NCBI GenBank assembly: GCA_039881145.1
Contig: JAYKKI010000127.1
Location: 434,001 to 498,000, forward strand
Length of the DNA stretch: 64,000 nt
Direction: 5' to 3'
Source: Druceiella hillmani
Taxonomy: Eukaryota; Arthropoda; Insecta; Lepidoptera; Hepialidae
Within the stretch, counting starts at the first letter, position 1. The number at the start of each line of letters is the position of its first letter. Of this stretch, positions 26,216-37,384 are shown one piece after another. The position numbers and the translations under genes were made by a program. The notes below the pieces were generated by a model. It was not told the DNA's origin. It saw only the letters and a program-made list of their open reading frames with translations, and made no database searches.

Positions 26216-29200
26216 TTATTTATTGTGTTTTTGTCCACTTTTTAAGGAAGTATGTAATATTCTTTGTCTTCACAAACTAGGCATTATTAATAAGTAATTT
26301 ATATCCAGTCGTATTTCTGTATAAAATAAAATATATAGTGTTAGAATTCGTGTTCATAGGTAATCTCGCAAAATGACAGTCATCTGATTTCATACCGTCC
26401 GTAAAAGTACTAATACTAACTTATTGTTGAACAATGCCGATAGAATGAAAGTCAACTCAGTCAAGCTTTATATACCTCATTAATTAAAAAGTTATTCTTT
26501 TTAGACTTACGTTTATAATTTTTCAAAAGAAGATTCTTGTAAATGGCAGAAAACCACGCTTAAAAAAGAATGACAGAAAACCAAAGGTACGCTTGACAAA
26601 ACCCATACTTTAAAAAAAATTACAAGTTACATTTCTTCACTTTATGATTCATGGGTGCCCCTATGAATCTTAATCTCAATGAGAAGTTATAAAAATATAA
26701 TAGATCGGATTATGTAAAATGGAAAGAAACGGTGTAATACGAGTATATTCACTAATCGTCCTAAATATTCCCGTCCATATCTTACGAAGTCCGATGACCG
26801 ATATAATTAGAAAAAGAGAACGAAACTGTTTAGCCCCATTGGGTATGTAAAGAGGCCCCTCCCTTAGCATAAATATGATAATTATACGCGAGAGAATCTG
26901 CAAAGCAGAGTTCTTTTAAAATAAATGTAAGTTATAGATCTTAAACAGAAACAATGACCAAAAAACAATGAAACAAACCCTTTTGATTTCATTTATATAG
27001 TTCGAAAACTAATTTTATTAAAAGTTGATATTGATATTTTTTTAAATTTGTCATTTAAGTAAAGTTAATATAATTATATTATTAAAAGAAAATTTTGTTT
27101 TCTGTTAGGGTATAAAACTCGATTACCATTTTACAGCTAATTGTATCCCAATGGAACATGCTATAAAATATTTTTTTTCTGAATACATGAATAACGAGCT
27201 ATAACTGCTTGAATAAAGGGAACAGATTAATGTTAAATTAGTTTTCGACTCAAACGTTTAAACCAAAACAACTTTATTTAAACAATTTAAAATGATAACG
27301 TAGAAATCATATAAAAGTTTAAAAGGTCCTGATTTCTATATTTTATAATTGAGCCACATTATGGTATACTCTTTAAAGCTTCCAAAAAAAACGAAATAGT
27401 TGGACTTATCATTATTAAACTAACAAAGTTAACGATTGTGTAAAACCAATTAAAAGAAAATTAGCCTTGATTCGTTAATTGTCCAGGAAAATCCGGAACT
27501 GGCATCAAGTTAATTATTATGTTCTAATTGAAACTATATCTATGATCTTCAATTTTTAATGATATCGGAGAAAGGGTGCTTCGTAGTCAATGTAGCTAGG
27601 TGTACCGTATATTTTGGAGATTAGTTGACAGTCTTCTTCTAGAGTTGGCAATTTTTGACAGTGCCTTTGGCTTCTTACAACGACGGTCATTGGTTCCAGA
27701 GATCTTGGCTTGTGTGACTAGGTCATGTCTCTATTGATGATAAGAATTGAGTTATCTAGATGGCTGGTTTTTTTGCTTGAGACCTGCCACACTTTTCACA
27801 ACTAATTACAAAGCGCAAAAATGTGTTCGATATAACATCTATTTGACAGGAAGTGAGATTGACTAATGCCAAGCTGATTTTAATGTGCAATTTTAAGTAA
27901 AATTTAGCCAATCATCTTCTAACTACCCTGTATAAAACATATGCATGTTACTTAAACTTACCAATGGTATTTATTCAAACAGAAATCTGATAACTACTGG
28001 GTGTGCCCTATTCATACCATCCCGTTAGCTACATGCAGATCTAAACACACATGCACGTAATTTAATTTTATTTAATTTTAACTAAAACGAAATTAAACTT
28101 AAACACATATTTTGCAGGTAAGACATAGTTGCGATTAAACTGTGGAAGTAAACGCGTTCCTATGAGGAAAAATAAACTTTCATTGGTGTAAAATGGTGAT
28201 CAATAATTTGATAATATATCCCTTAAAGACTTACGAAAAATGCATTTGGAAAAAGACTTCTTTCACATTAAATTTGGTTAAACCTTCACCTGCTGTGTCA
28301 ATTCTCCGAGAAAGAAGAGATTGTGTAAAGAAGTAAGCGACAAGGGGTTAAAATACAAATATCAATGAATTTGAAACTTAAGCGAAAATCTAAAACAATC
28401 AGTTTTGAAAAATATCACTTTTCAAATATGATACTATTATAGAATTGTGGAGAAACGAAATTCAAGTATTATTATTATTTAACTATCACTTTGTTTAGTT
28501 AACTTCTGGTGTACTATAAGATCATTGTTGTGTCCCCATTGCTACACAAAATAAAGTTTTCAATAAGGAATCTCACTAAATGTTTTAGAGTAATATATGT
28601 CAAAGCTCTAGGATTCACTCCAAGTCTAATTTAGTCTGTACTTTTTGTAATTTTGATCCTATAATGATCATTTAAAAGGGAACTGATAAATTTCAAAATT
28701 TGGAGTGTTAGGTCTGCAAACATTAATTTAAGACAATATATGGTAACGGAAACATTTTAAAAATTTTGATTTTTTTTTTACTAAAAGGTGGTGGACTATT
28801 CTCTTTAAATATTTGGGTTCCATTATTATATGCAATAACATAAATAAAACGACCTTAAATGAATATAATGATAGATAAGAAACAAATAAGAAAATATTTT
28901 TACAAAGTAACAAAAACCATTATTCATTGCAAGACCTCAAGAATAATAGTTAAGATAAGGAAAAGTTACAGGAAAAGAAAACGGAAACGGATGAACAATA
29001 ATTGCCTAATTAATATAGTTTTTTCCCTTTTGAACGCTATAGGACGCATTGTGGTAGAAAAATACAACAGTAAATCCTAATGACCCCTTGTCTTCAATCG
29101 TAGACATCACTCGCCACACTGTTCATTTAATATCAGTCGCCTATGATGTTATAGATGCATTATTCACCCTGTAAAATGTAAACTTAAATGTTATTAACTA

Positions 29201-30299
29201 GCTAGAGTTCGTTTAGTCGTATATTATCTTAGGCCGAAAGTTCGTATATCTATGATTTGTTGAAGTATTATAAAAATATTTAAAAATTCCATCCTGTATG
29301 CTGCACAGATATACAAAGTATACAGCAGCAGAAAAAGAGGTAATATATATCATTTTATTCTTAATGCGGTATAAATACTTGTAAATATTAATAATAAAAT
29401 ATTTCATTAAAATAAAATTTTCTTAACTTAGTGATTGCATGACCAAAAGATTAATTAAATTTTATGTAAGAACGATAGAAACAAGTTTACGAGATGCAAT
29501 CTTTTTATACCCGAATGCCTCTATGTGGTAACGGCGCTGGCAACGGGTTATCTTTTCAGTCATCGGTCGTCCGTCTATGAGATGCAACTTATAACCTAAT
29601 TTTAATAAGAGCTTTTCCGGATAGTGTAATAATCTTCGACCCTTATCCTCATGTTTACAAAACTATATATAGTTAGCTATAATAGCACAAATTTAATAAT
29701 GTCACTATTTTTGGCGTATTTATTCTGAGCATAACGCGTCCATTTATAAAAGATCATAATCAGCTGCCATTTTTTATCGTTTAATCAGCTTCTATCACTT
29801 CTGAATGAAAGTATTTACATATTACGAAAAAAATTGTTTGTTTACTTTTTTAGATAAAAAACATACAAATATAGAGTGAGGAAGTGTTGTGTTTATAGCT
29901 GTGCCAATTTACTCCGCGTTTTTATCAAATTGTTATAAAATTCTATTTTATGAAACATTTTCCTATTAAGTCACCTAAGAACATGCAAATATTATATTAT
30001 TTATATATTCAAATGTATTAAAGTAGCCAACTTATATAATTTAAACTAGTATTTCGTTTACGCTTTGAAATAAAACTGAAACGTAACCAGTTTCGCACGT
30101 ATTTTGAAGTTGTTAAGAAGATTATGCTATCGATATAATCGATTTCGCGAATTTTGTGATATATTATTGATATATATTTTAAACCCTACGAAATTGATTA
30201 ATCTCTTAATGCAATTAGTATATATACAGAAAAAAAAATTATTTTGTTTTATAGAAACTTGATCGAATTAGAGATTTTTGGTAAGTATTAGTTTGAATA
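26216..30299. other. AT-rich DNA; one unassigned patch
   Basis: No gene recognised. The patch 27580-27810 has a more balanced base composition; its minus-strand translation contains SLEPMTVVVRSQRHCQKLP-like text that looks coding-like, but I could not tie it to a family. Another less AT-rich patch is at 29505-29640. Both may be fragments of old elements. Confidence 0.45.
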
Positions 30300-30400
30300 C
30301 ATATTACTATCCTACCTATATATTATATATTATTATAATCTATATATATATATATTATTATAACCTATATATATATATCTATATATTATTATAACTATAT
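30300..30400. repeat. AT-rich tandem tract
   Basis: Runs of tatata separated by repeated tattattataac(c/t) blocks, roughly three units. Confidence 0.85.
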
Positions 30401-30536
30401 CTGAAATATCTTTGTTTTTGGTGATTTTTGAAGAATGAAAACCGGCCTGTAATTTGGATAAAGGCCTTAAGACTTAAGAACTGGGCTCTGGATATCAAAT
30501 CCGAGATTTGCCTAATTAATTGGAAAGGTTTACATT

Positions 30537-30776
30537 TTCACAATTAAATGAAACTATGTGATGTAGTATTATTTCTACTTTATTTATATTCTTAACCACG
30601 ACTTAGATTTCGTAGTACGGCAACATCTTTTGGTGGCCTATTTGGAAAGATAGATTTAGAGTTTATCTTTACAAATTGCCTACCTGAAGGTGTTGTCATA
30701 CAATTAAACCTAGATCGTGATAAAGGATTTAAATAAAGTAAAATAATACTATATCACCTAGTTTCATTTAGTTGAG
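30537..30776. mobile_element. Fold-back repeat family, copy B
   Basis: The left arm starts ttcacaattaaatgaaacta (about 30537) and runs through gtagtattatttctac, cttaaccacgac; the right arm ends cctagtttcatttagttgag (about 30776). Both arms retain the hammerhead-like block in diverged form: the left in antisense (ccacgacttagatttcgt...caacatcttttggtggcc), the right in sense (cctacctgaaggtgttgtca...aaacctagatcgtga). Mutations in CTGAAGA and GAAAC suggest this copy is inactive. The long left end seen in copies A and C (gaatatatttgg...) is absent. No clear target duplication. Confidence 0.8.
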
Positions 30777-30847
30777 AAAAATTAAATTAAAAAGAATTTT
30801 TACAAAATTAACACAATACATAGAGAAACACAATAATAATCCTTGCT

Positions 30848-31009
30848 GCAGTATACCTCAGTGGGAAAGTTATTCGAACGTTCAAGGAATTCGGCGGTAT
30901 TTGTGGAATACGAATAACTTTGGATGAAGCTTCTCATTATGAAAGAGCTGAAAATTGGTTAAAAATTACAATTTGCCAAACAATAATTTTAATTTTATGC
31001 CAACCTTAG
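30848..31009 (+). other. Short coding-like stretch, unidentified
   Basis: One plus-strand frame reads about 50 codons without a stop to TAG at 31007-31009, including KVIRTFKEFGGICGIRITLD and EASHYERAENWLKI. Its residue composition is more protein-like than surrounding chance frames. There is no start codon, and I recognise no family. It could be an element remnant or a chance frame. Confidence 0.2.
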
Positions 31010-32908
31010 GTTGGCTAATGTCAAAGTTACTGAAATTTTGAAAAAAATTAGTGACAACCTTTTTTTTCAAGAGCTAGAACAGAAATAGGTAATTAAGAGA
31101 ACAGTAAAATCGTATCTGTATATAATACAAAAAATAATTACTTTTTCTGGTACAGCTATTGGACGATTGAAGACACAATTTCACGATCTTCAACAAAACA
31201 TGTGTTATTAAAAACGAGGACTGATACATTTTTGTCGTTGCTATATGAATGACTATTAATAAAATAAACGATATCTAACCTTTAGATGTTTGTTCGTGGC
31301 CCAAAATTAATTTATCTCAACGTACTCGATGAAGTTGATTAATAAAATATATAATTTATTCTTAACTGCACGTCAAAGAATTTAAAATATTTTTAATGTA
31401 ATACTTTTTTTTAGAAAATCCAACACACTCTTAACTGTGACGAAATACTTCGGGAAAGCTGAATTATTGGATACGGGAAAGGAATTTATTGGATTCACTA
31501 TCAATAGGAAATTTCGCTCAAGCTCTTTGGTGCTTTTTGATCCTTATCTACTTATATATAAACAAAGTTTTAAAGGTGGATATAATAACAATCCGACTGC
31601 CCAACACTCTAAAGCTACATGTGAAAGTTATTAAGTCACTAGTAAAGAATCGTGGAATAGGAAACTGAACTGCGGTTTATGAGACAACTATTTTAACATG
31701 TTCAAGTAGAAGCAATCCTAAGTATTCAATAATTAAAACTACCTCCGATTCAACCTTACTAGATAGCGAGATGATGTATAAATACGAGTTTTACATTATC
31801 TGTATAATAAGAGTTTTAACAGACAATTCGTTACATTTTGTAAACAAAATCAACTTAACCGAATACTCGGACCTGTCGTAACATGTATAACCTGTCGTAA
31901 CATGTAAACTATAAAATAACTACGAATAGTTTGCAAGTAAACAAGTCAAATTCAAAATTATATTTATTAATTACGTATGTTTTTTTTGACAAGCTAGATT
32001 ATTTTTTCATGAAAAAATCTTGTTTAGTAGCATTTGCGGTTAACGTCACAGTATTTTCAATCACTATTCTTGATCGGCACATGACCTCACCCTTTGTAAT
32101 AACTCTTGAGTAATACGAATTAGTGGCGGAATCTAATCAGATTAACCTTTGGTGTCATATTGTATTTACTTTATTACGTGTGTTCATAACATTATTGTTC
32201 GAATACCTAGTATTTGTAAATGCAACTTGTAAACTCCTGAGTTGGTAGGCTAAAATAAACAAGGTTTTACCTAAAATTTTCCGCAAATTTTGTTCTTGGA
32301 AGAGTCCTTAATATTTCATGCCAACAGAAATTAAAATTTACCTGTCTGAAACACTCTTGCCACTATGGTCCACAATAGAGATGTATGCTCCGTCGGTTTT
32401 ATCAACGATTTCTTAAAGAAACTAGACTGATTTCAAAATGTTCTGCATTCATTACATTTTTGACTTCAGGAAATTTGACAATGTATCTGAATACATCGCG
32501 CAACTCGACTGATTAGAAATTTGCTGCCAACACAAAAAGCATATTCCCTGCCTTTTTTTGAATATATCGAAACACCCTCACAGCCCGTATTATCTAAAGC
32601 CCAGATTCTCAATGTTAGCCTCCGATACAAAAATCTCCTTAAAAAATTACTTGTGTTCATACTTGATACCTCCTTCGAGAAACATTAATTCACAGGTCAA
32701 GCTGCCCAAGTGTGGATTAAATTTAACTTCGATTTCCGAAACACGTCACACGTAGTCTATAGAATTATTTCTTTTGTAACTCTAATTCAAAGCTCCCCCA
32801 TCGCCCTTCCCAAAGATTGACTCCTTTATACTCTCTTTCTACTTTATTCTCATCAATAAATTTACTCTTATCAATAAACACCTGTATAAATTTGAATGTA
32901 TATACACA
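31010..32908. other. AT-rich DNA; short tandem duplication
   Basis: No gene recognised. A near-perfect duplication of acctgtcgtaacatgta lies at about 31870-31905 (period 20). Around 32330-32755 the composition is less AT-biased and both strands have 62-65 codon frames, but I see no family signature. Confidence 0.5.
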
Positions 32909-32920
32909 CATATATATATT

Positions 32921-32988
<68 letters not shown>

Positions 32989-33004
32989 GGTGTGGGTGTA
33001 TGTG
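32909..33004. repeat. (TA)n followed by (TG)n microsatellite
   Basis: TA units to about 32938, then about 20 TG units to 32981, then degenerate tatgtgtaggtgtgggtg. The open frame reading CVCVCV across it is a by-product. Confidence 0.97.
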
Positions 33005-33798
33005 AGCCCGCTTGTGTTTGAATATTAGTGTATTCTTTCCCCTTTTTCTTATATTTGTTTAATAACTACTGGTTAATGACTAGTTCTTTGTTAGTAAATT
33101 GATAGTTGTCTTTGTTATTTTTGGAATTATGTTCACAATGTGTTGGAACTTTCTACAACACATAATACATTTTATAACTAATTTCTCTGGTTGACTGGAA
33201 GATATTTCTCCCCTAGCAATCAGTTTGCATTATATATTTGCACATTAAAATCAATAAAGAAATAAACATGGGCCCAACAGATTCATTAGACAGAGGAAGG
33301 TAAGTTAGTAGATCAAATTATCAGGATATAAACTTTTGTGGAAAATTACTCCCAATATGATGCCACAATAGATATATATGTGCTTAGCAAGTTTTCCGGA
33401 AAAACAGAGTTATTTTGTGCGGAATTACTTTTTGGAATTACTTTTTTACTACTCTAATTTTAACTGAGACCAAAAAGAAAACTTTCTTTTTAATTTGTTC
33501 TTTAAAATCCATGCATTGATTTTCCTAACAATAATACAGTAACGCCATTATTTTAAATCATTGAACAAATTTAATATTTGTGTATTAAAGAAGACTATCC
33601 CAAAAGCATGTACTAACTTGTGTGCGCCCATTGTAGCTGTGGCAAAATCGTGTTTTTGTCAAAAAATGTGGGAAAATTAAGATCAAGGAGTAAAAGTTTA
33701 TTATGGCCAATTCCCCCAAAAGACGGCTCAACACCGCCGTGACATATTCTTACTGACAATTCTATATGACAAAATTAATCCTAAAATATATTTCGACA

Positions 33799-33800
<2 letters not shown>
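33005..33800. other. AT-rich DNA without recognised genes
   Basis: Nothing identified. Confidence 0.5.

Positions 33801-33846
<46 letters not shown>
33801..33846. repeat. (TA)n microsatellite
   Basis: About 21 TA units. Confidence 0.97.
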
Positions 33847-33847
<1 letters not shown>

Positions 33848-34014
33848 TAAATATTGGGGTTGAAATGGATATATTCACTCGAATATTTCTCTGAAGCGTA
33901 GTAAAACATACAGTTACAGAACTACGTTCAAATATTGAGCTTACATAATTAAAAACATTGTATATCTAACAAATATATTTTCAAGAACGAGCAAAGAGAT
34001 AAAAAATATAACTC

Positions 34015-34137
34015 ACAAACTGTAACACATCATTTAACGGCATGTTTATATGTGGGTTATATTTTATGTTCTCTACGAATGCAAAGTAGCAACAAGTGTC
34101 CATATTGGTATTCACATCACGTAACTTACAATGTTCC
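34015..34137 (+). repeat. Diverged dispersed repeat, copy 2 (plus)
   Basis: Aligns with the reverse complement of 26092-26215 (see that entry). Contains ctgtaacacatc, tgtgggttatatttta, gtagcaacaagtgt and ggtattcacatcacgta. Confidence 0.7.
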
Positions 34138-34619
34138 ATCCAACTAAATTTATGTCCATGAATACGAACAATCGGATTTATAAGGTTTATAAGGGCTCAT
34201 GTGTTTAAATATGAACTAGAAGAATTCTATGTATTTGTATAATGAAGTGTTATTAATATAATTTGATGTTGCCATGTAACTTTGAAACTGTACATTAAAG
34301 AAAGTAAATTTCTCAGAAAAAAAAACATAATGGTTAAAACATTTCTCTTTTAATTGGGTAGTGAAAAATTTTAAATTCTGTAGAGTTTACATCACGGTAA
34401 ATGACATATCATATCGATGTAAAACTAATGAATATACTGTAAACATTTATTTTTGACTTAGTGTTATTAACTCAAATATGTTAATAAGATTGGAAGAAGA
34501 CAAACGGAGAGATTATTATCGATTACAACCATTTATTTATAACGAAACAAGAGAGGTAGCGCTGAACGTTTTTAGAATATTGAAAATGGAGCCAACTAAG
34601 AAGTATATAATTTCTTACT
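34138..34619. other. AT-rich spacer without recognised genes
   Basis: Nothing identified between the dispersed repeat and the mariner relic. Confidence 0.5.
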
Positions 34620-35240
34620 GTTTTTCAAAATAGTTCTCATCCATTCCTTCTTTCGAGGACAATACTGAAAAAAAGAAACAGTCGGTCCTTTCTTGTAGGA
34701 TGTCTTTTCCACGGCCTTTTTAAAGGCGGTAACCGCTCAGTGCACCGCGGTCAGTGTTCAAAAAAATATTCGTTACAGTTTATCTTTTATTCTTTGGAAT
34801 AAATGGGATTCGCATGTTGTGAGATCGAATTTATATTTTCATATCCAGTCAAATATTTGATTATTCGTCTGAGTGATTGTGCAGAAATGTTGTCATAATG
34901 AAGGATGATTTTCGTGAATTCTTTTCAAAATAATAGGCAAAAATTACTGGTTTACTAATCTGCGCTATATAATGTTTTATTTTTCAGTGTTTTTCCAATG
35001 TTATATATTAACATGTCCGTCCGAAAAACGAAGCGACTATCTTTTCCCCAGCACTTGATAATTTTTTCATCTTTGTAGGTATTTCTTCAGAAGGAAACAC
35101 CCACTACGCTGATTGCATGTTTTCGGAATGGTAATAGTATATCCAGCTGCCATTACAGCTGCCATTACATTGATCATATGAAATAAAGTATTAAACGCCC
35201 ATTTTGCGACACCAATCAAAACACAGTCAAATCATGGGTT
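34620..35240 (-). pseudogene. Mariner transposase relic, catalytic C-terminal part
   Basis: Read on the minus strand from about 35080: TKMKKLSSAGEKIV resembles the segment before the central catalytic region of mariner transposases. At about 34905 KIILHYDNISAQSLRRIIKY corresponds to the HHDNA(P/R)xHxA motif around the second catalytic Asp, which is kept (HYDN). The third motif, SPDLAP in intact enzymes, reads NPIYSKE here and is lost. Further on (about 34740-34620), in another frame, KKAVEKTSYKKG...YCPRKKEWM matches the C-terminal region preceding the usual end. Stops and shifts occur throughout. A 12-bp duplication agctgccattac occurs twice at 35148-35176. No terminal inverted repeats found. 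It may belong to the same family as the N-terminal relic at 52806-53245, but the two do not overlap enough to tell. Confidence 0.65.
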
Positions 35241-36648
35241 CTCAACAAGCTGACGATCTGTTTCTAATTTTTGAGCTACACAGCATTGTTCTTATCTTCA
35301 GTTTATGCTCTTGAGTGATATATATCACTCACGCAAATCATAATTGAGTGACACGTGAACTCGTTAAATGAGTTGAAATTAATATTAATGTGACAAAAGT
35401 ATTTTTTCAATACGTCCTAAAAATGGAAGGTAATTTGAAAATAATAAATTGAAGGAAATACATTGACGGATCACTGAAGAATTTTAGAAATTGTTCAGTA
35501 ATCCGAACAAGAATATTAAAAATGGCCAGTTCAGTTGAAAGTTCTTAGAAACTTTCAATGGTACCCTCGTCGATAGCATTTTCTAATCCATACACATAAC
35601 ATGATGAAGCCGGTAAGTTTTATGATAGTTGGAGTTGCGTCAATTTTTTAATTTCCTTTACCTTGTAACATCATTTCAAGACATTAACGATAAAAGATAA
35701 GGATATTTATTTACAGTCACCCATTTCGCAAGTATAATACTTGGTATATATTGGGGAGATTAGCATAGCTGTGTTTTTTTATAGTATCCACTTAGCAAGA
35801 TGTTATATGATAATTTGAAAATTTAACATTATGTAATTTTATTACTGTAACAAAAAACCTGTTGTTGTGTTTATATAGATTTTCATTAACATTTTCATTT
35901 GAGACAAGAATAAATTATAAAAAAAATGATATACAAATAAAAATAGAATATATTTTAGTACTTAAATTTTTCTTTACTTTTACAGAAAATAATGAAAAAT
36001 CTGATATTAAAGAGAATATATAATTTTCGCTCTCTTATATCATAAACTAACACATTTTATTATTTTTTTGTATGTAACGTAGCAAAAAATCGAGATACAT
36101 TAAGTATATATAAGTAATTCAATAAATAAAAAAAATCATATTTATCATCTCAATAAGTAAAACTTTCTAATACGAAAAATTGAAAAAACATGTTTCAGGA
36201 AAAAGAAACGAATCCCTTTTACGAATAATATGCGAAATCCAGTTTCATTAAATCAAAGCCCCTTTACAGTCTGAAATTTGAAAAAAGCTCAAGTACGAGC
36301 TTTTTCACGAGCATTTGCATCATAAAATTTTAATACCAAATAATACAACAAGGTTAAGCTCTGTAGACTTTTCGAGATATTCAATGTCCTAAATTTTATG
36401 TGTAGGCTACATATATAATGAGTGTTTTTGCTTACTGTACAATACTGCAATGTACCTTTTTCCAACATTCATTTAAAGTTATAAGGGTGGATTAGGTTCC
36501 CATGGGATTAGTTCCATTTTCCGATTTATATTTTTATGGGCAAAAGTGTTCTTTGACTGATTTCTATTTTTAAAGACAAAAGTGTATAAAGGTGTAAAAG
36601 TGTATAACCTCATTTATTTCAGATTATTTTTTTATTAGAAATGCTGGG

Positions 36649-36692
36649 CCTTTTAACGAGTTCTTTGGTAATACCCGGAATTCGTTAAAAGG
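36649..36692. repeat. Hairpin, 16-bp arms
   Basis: ccttttaacgagttct (36649-36664) pairs with ggaattcgttaaaagg (36677-36692), 14 of 16 positions, with a 12-nt loop. Confidence 0.85.
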
Positions 36693-37348
36693 TTAAGCTG
36701 TTAAAAGAAAGTAAACAAAAACGTTTATGTAATAGGTTTTTGTAATGTTGACGTCAAAAATGAAAAACTTAATTTATTTTCGAATTATAAAAAAATCGTG
36801 TTTGTTTTATAATTCAAGTCAATGAATGTTTTAAGTTTATGTTAACGTAAATATTAGATTTTTATATTCTTATTCCACATATTTCTGTGTAAATTTCTAA
36901 AATTGTTTTAAGCAAATTACCCGTCTTTAAAATGTCACGAATGGGTGGATACTGACAAGATCACTTTTTTAAATTGTTTTGAGCAAATTATTCATTTTTA
37001 ATGTTTGATAATTCACGCTGTCGATGAAATAATTTTGTAATTTCAACAATTAATATTAGACAACATCTGGAGTTTTTATTCGTTTTTCTTATGTCCCATA
37101 CATAATTGAGCGAATTGAAGATGCTTGTTTAAAGAAATCATATTAATGTTAAAACATATATTAATGTTAAAATATATAACAGTTGGTAAAACTAAAAGTA
37201 CTCACTCTATCAATTACTTTATAAAATCCTGGCTTTTGTCCGTAACTACGTTGGTGTGAACTATTAATATTGGGGAAATTTCTATAGTGAAATTTACGTT
37301 TCAAAATTTTTTTGTTTTCAAGACTATTACTTTTAATGATTTATCTGT

Positions 37349-37384
37349 GTACAATATTACCTAAAAGTAATGGTAATATTGTAC
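37349..37384. repeat. Perfect 13-bp-arm hairpin
   Basis: gtacaatattacc (37349-37361) and ggtaatattgtac (37372-37384) flank a 10-nt loop. ttatctgtgtacaat also occurs directly repeated at 37341 and about 37392, so the hairpin sits between direct repeats. Confidence 0.9.

Noticed and set aside
32817..33005. Cys/Val-repeat protein
   Set aside because: It is the translation of (TA)n and (TG)n microsatellites.
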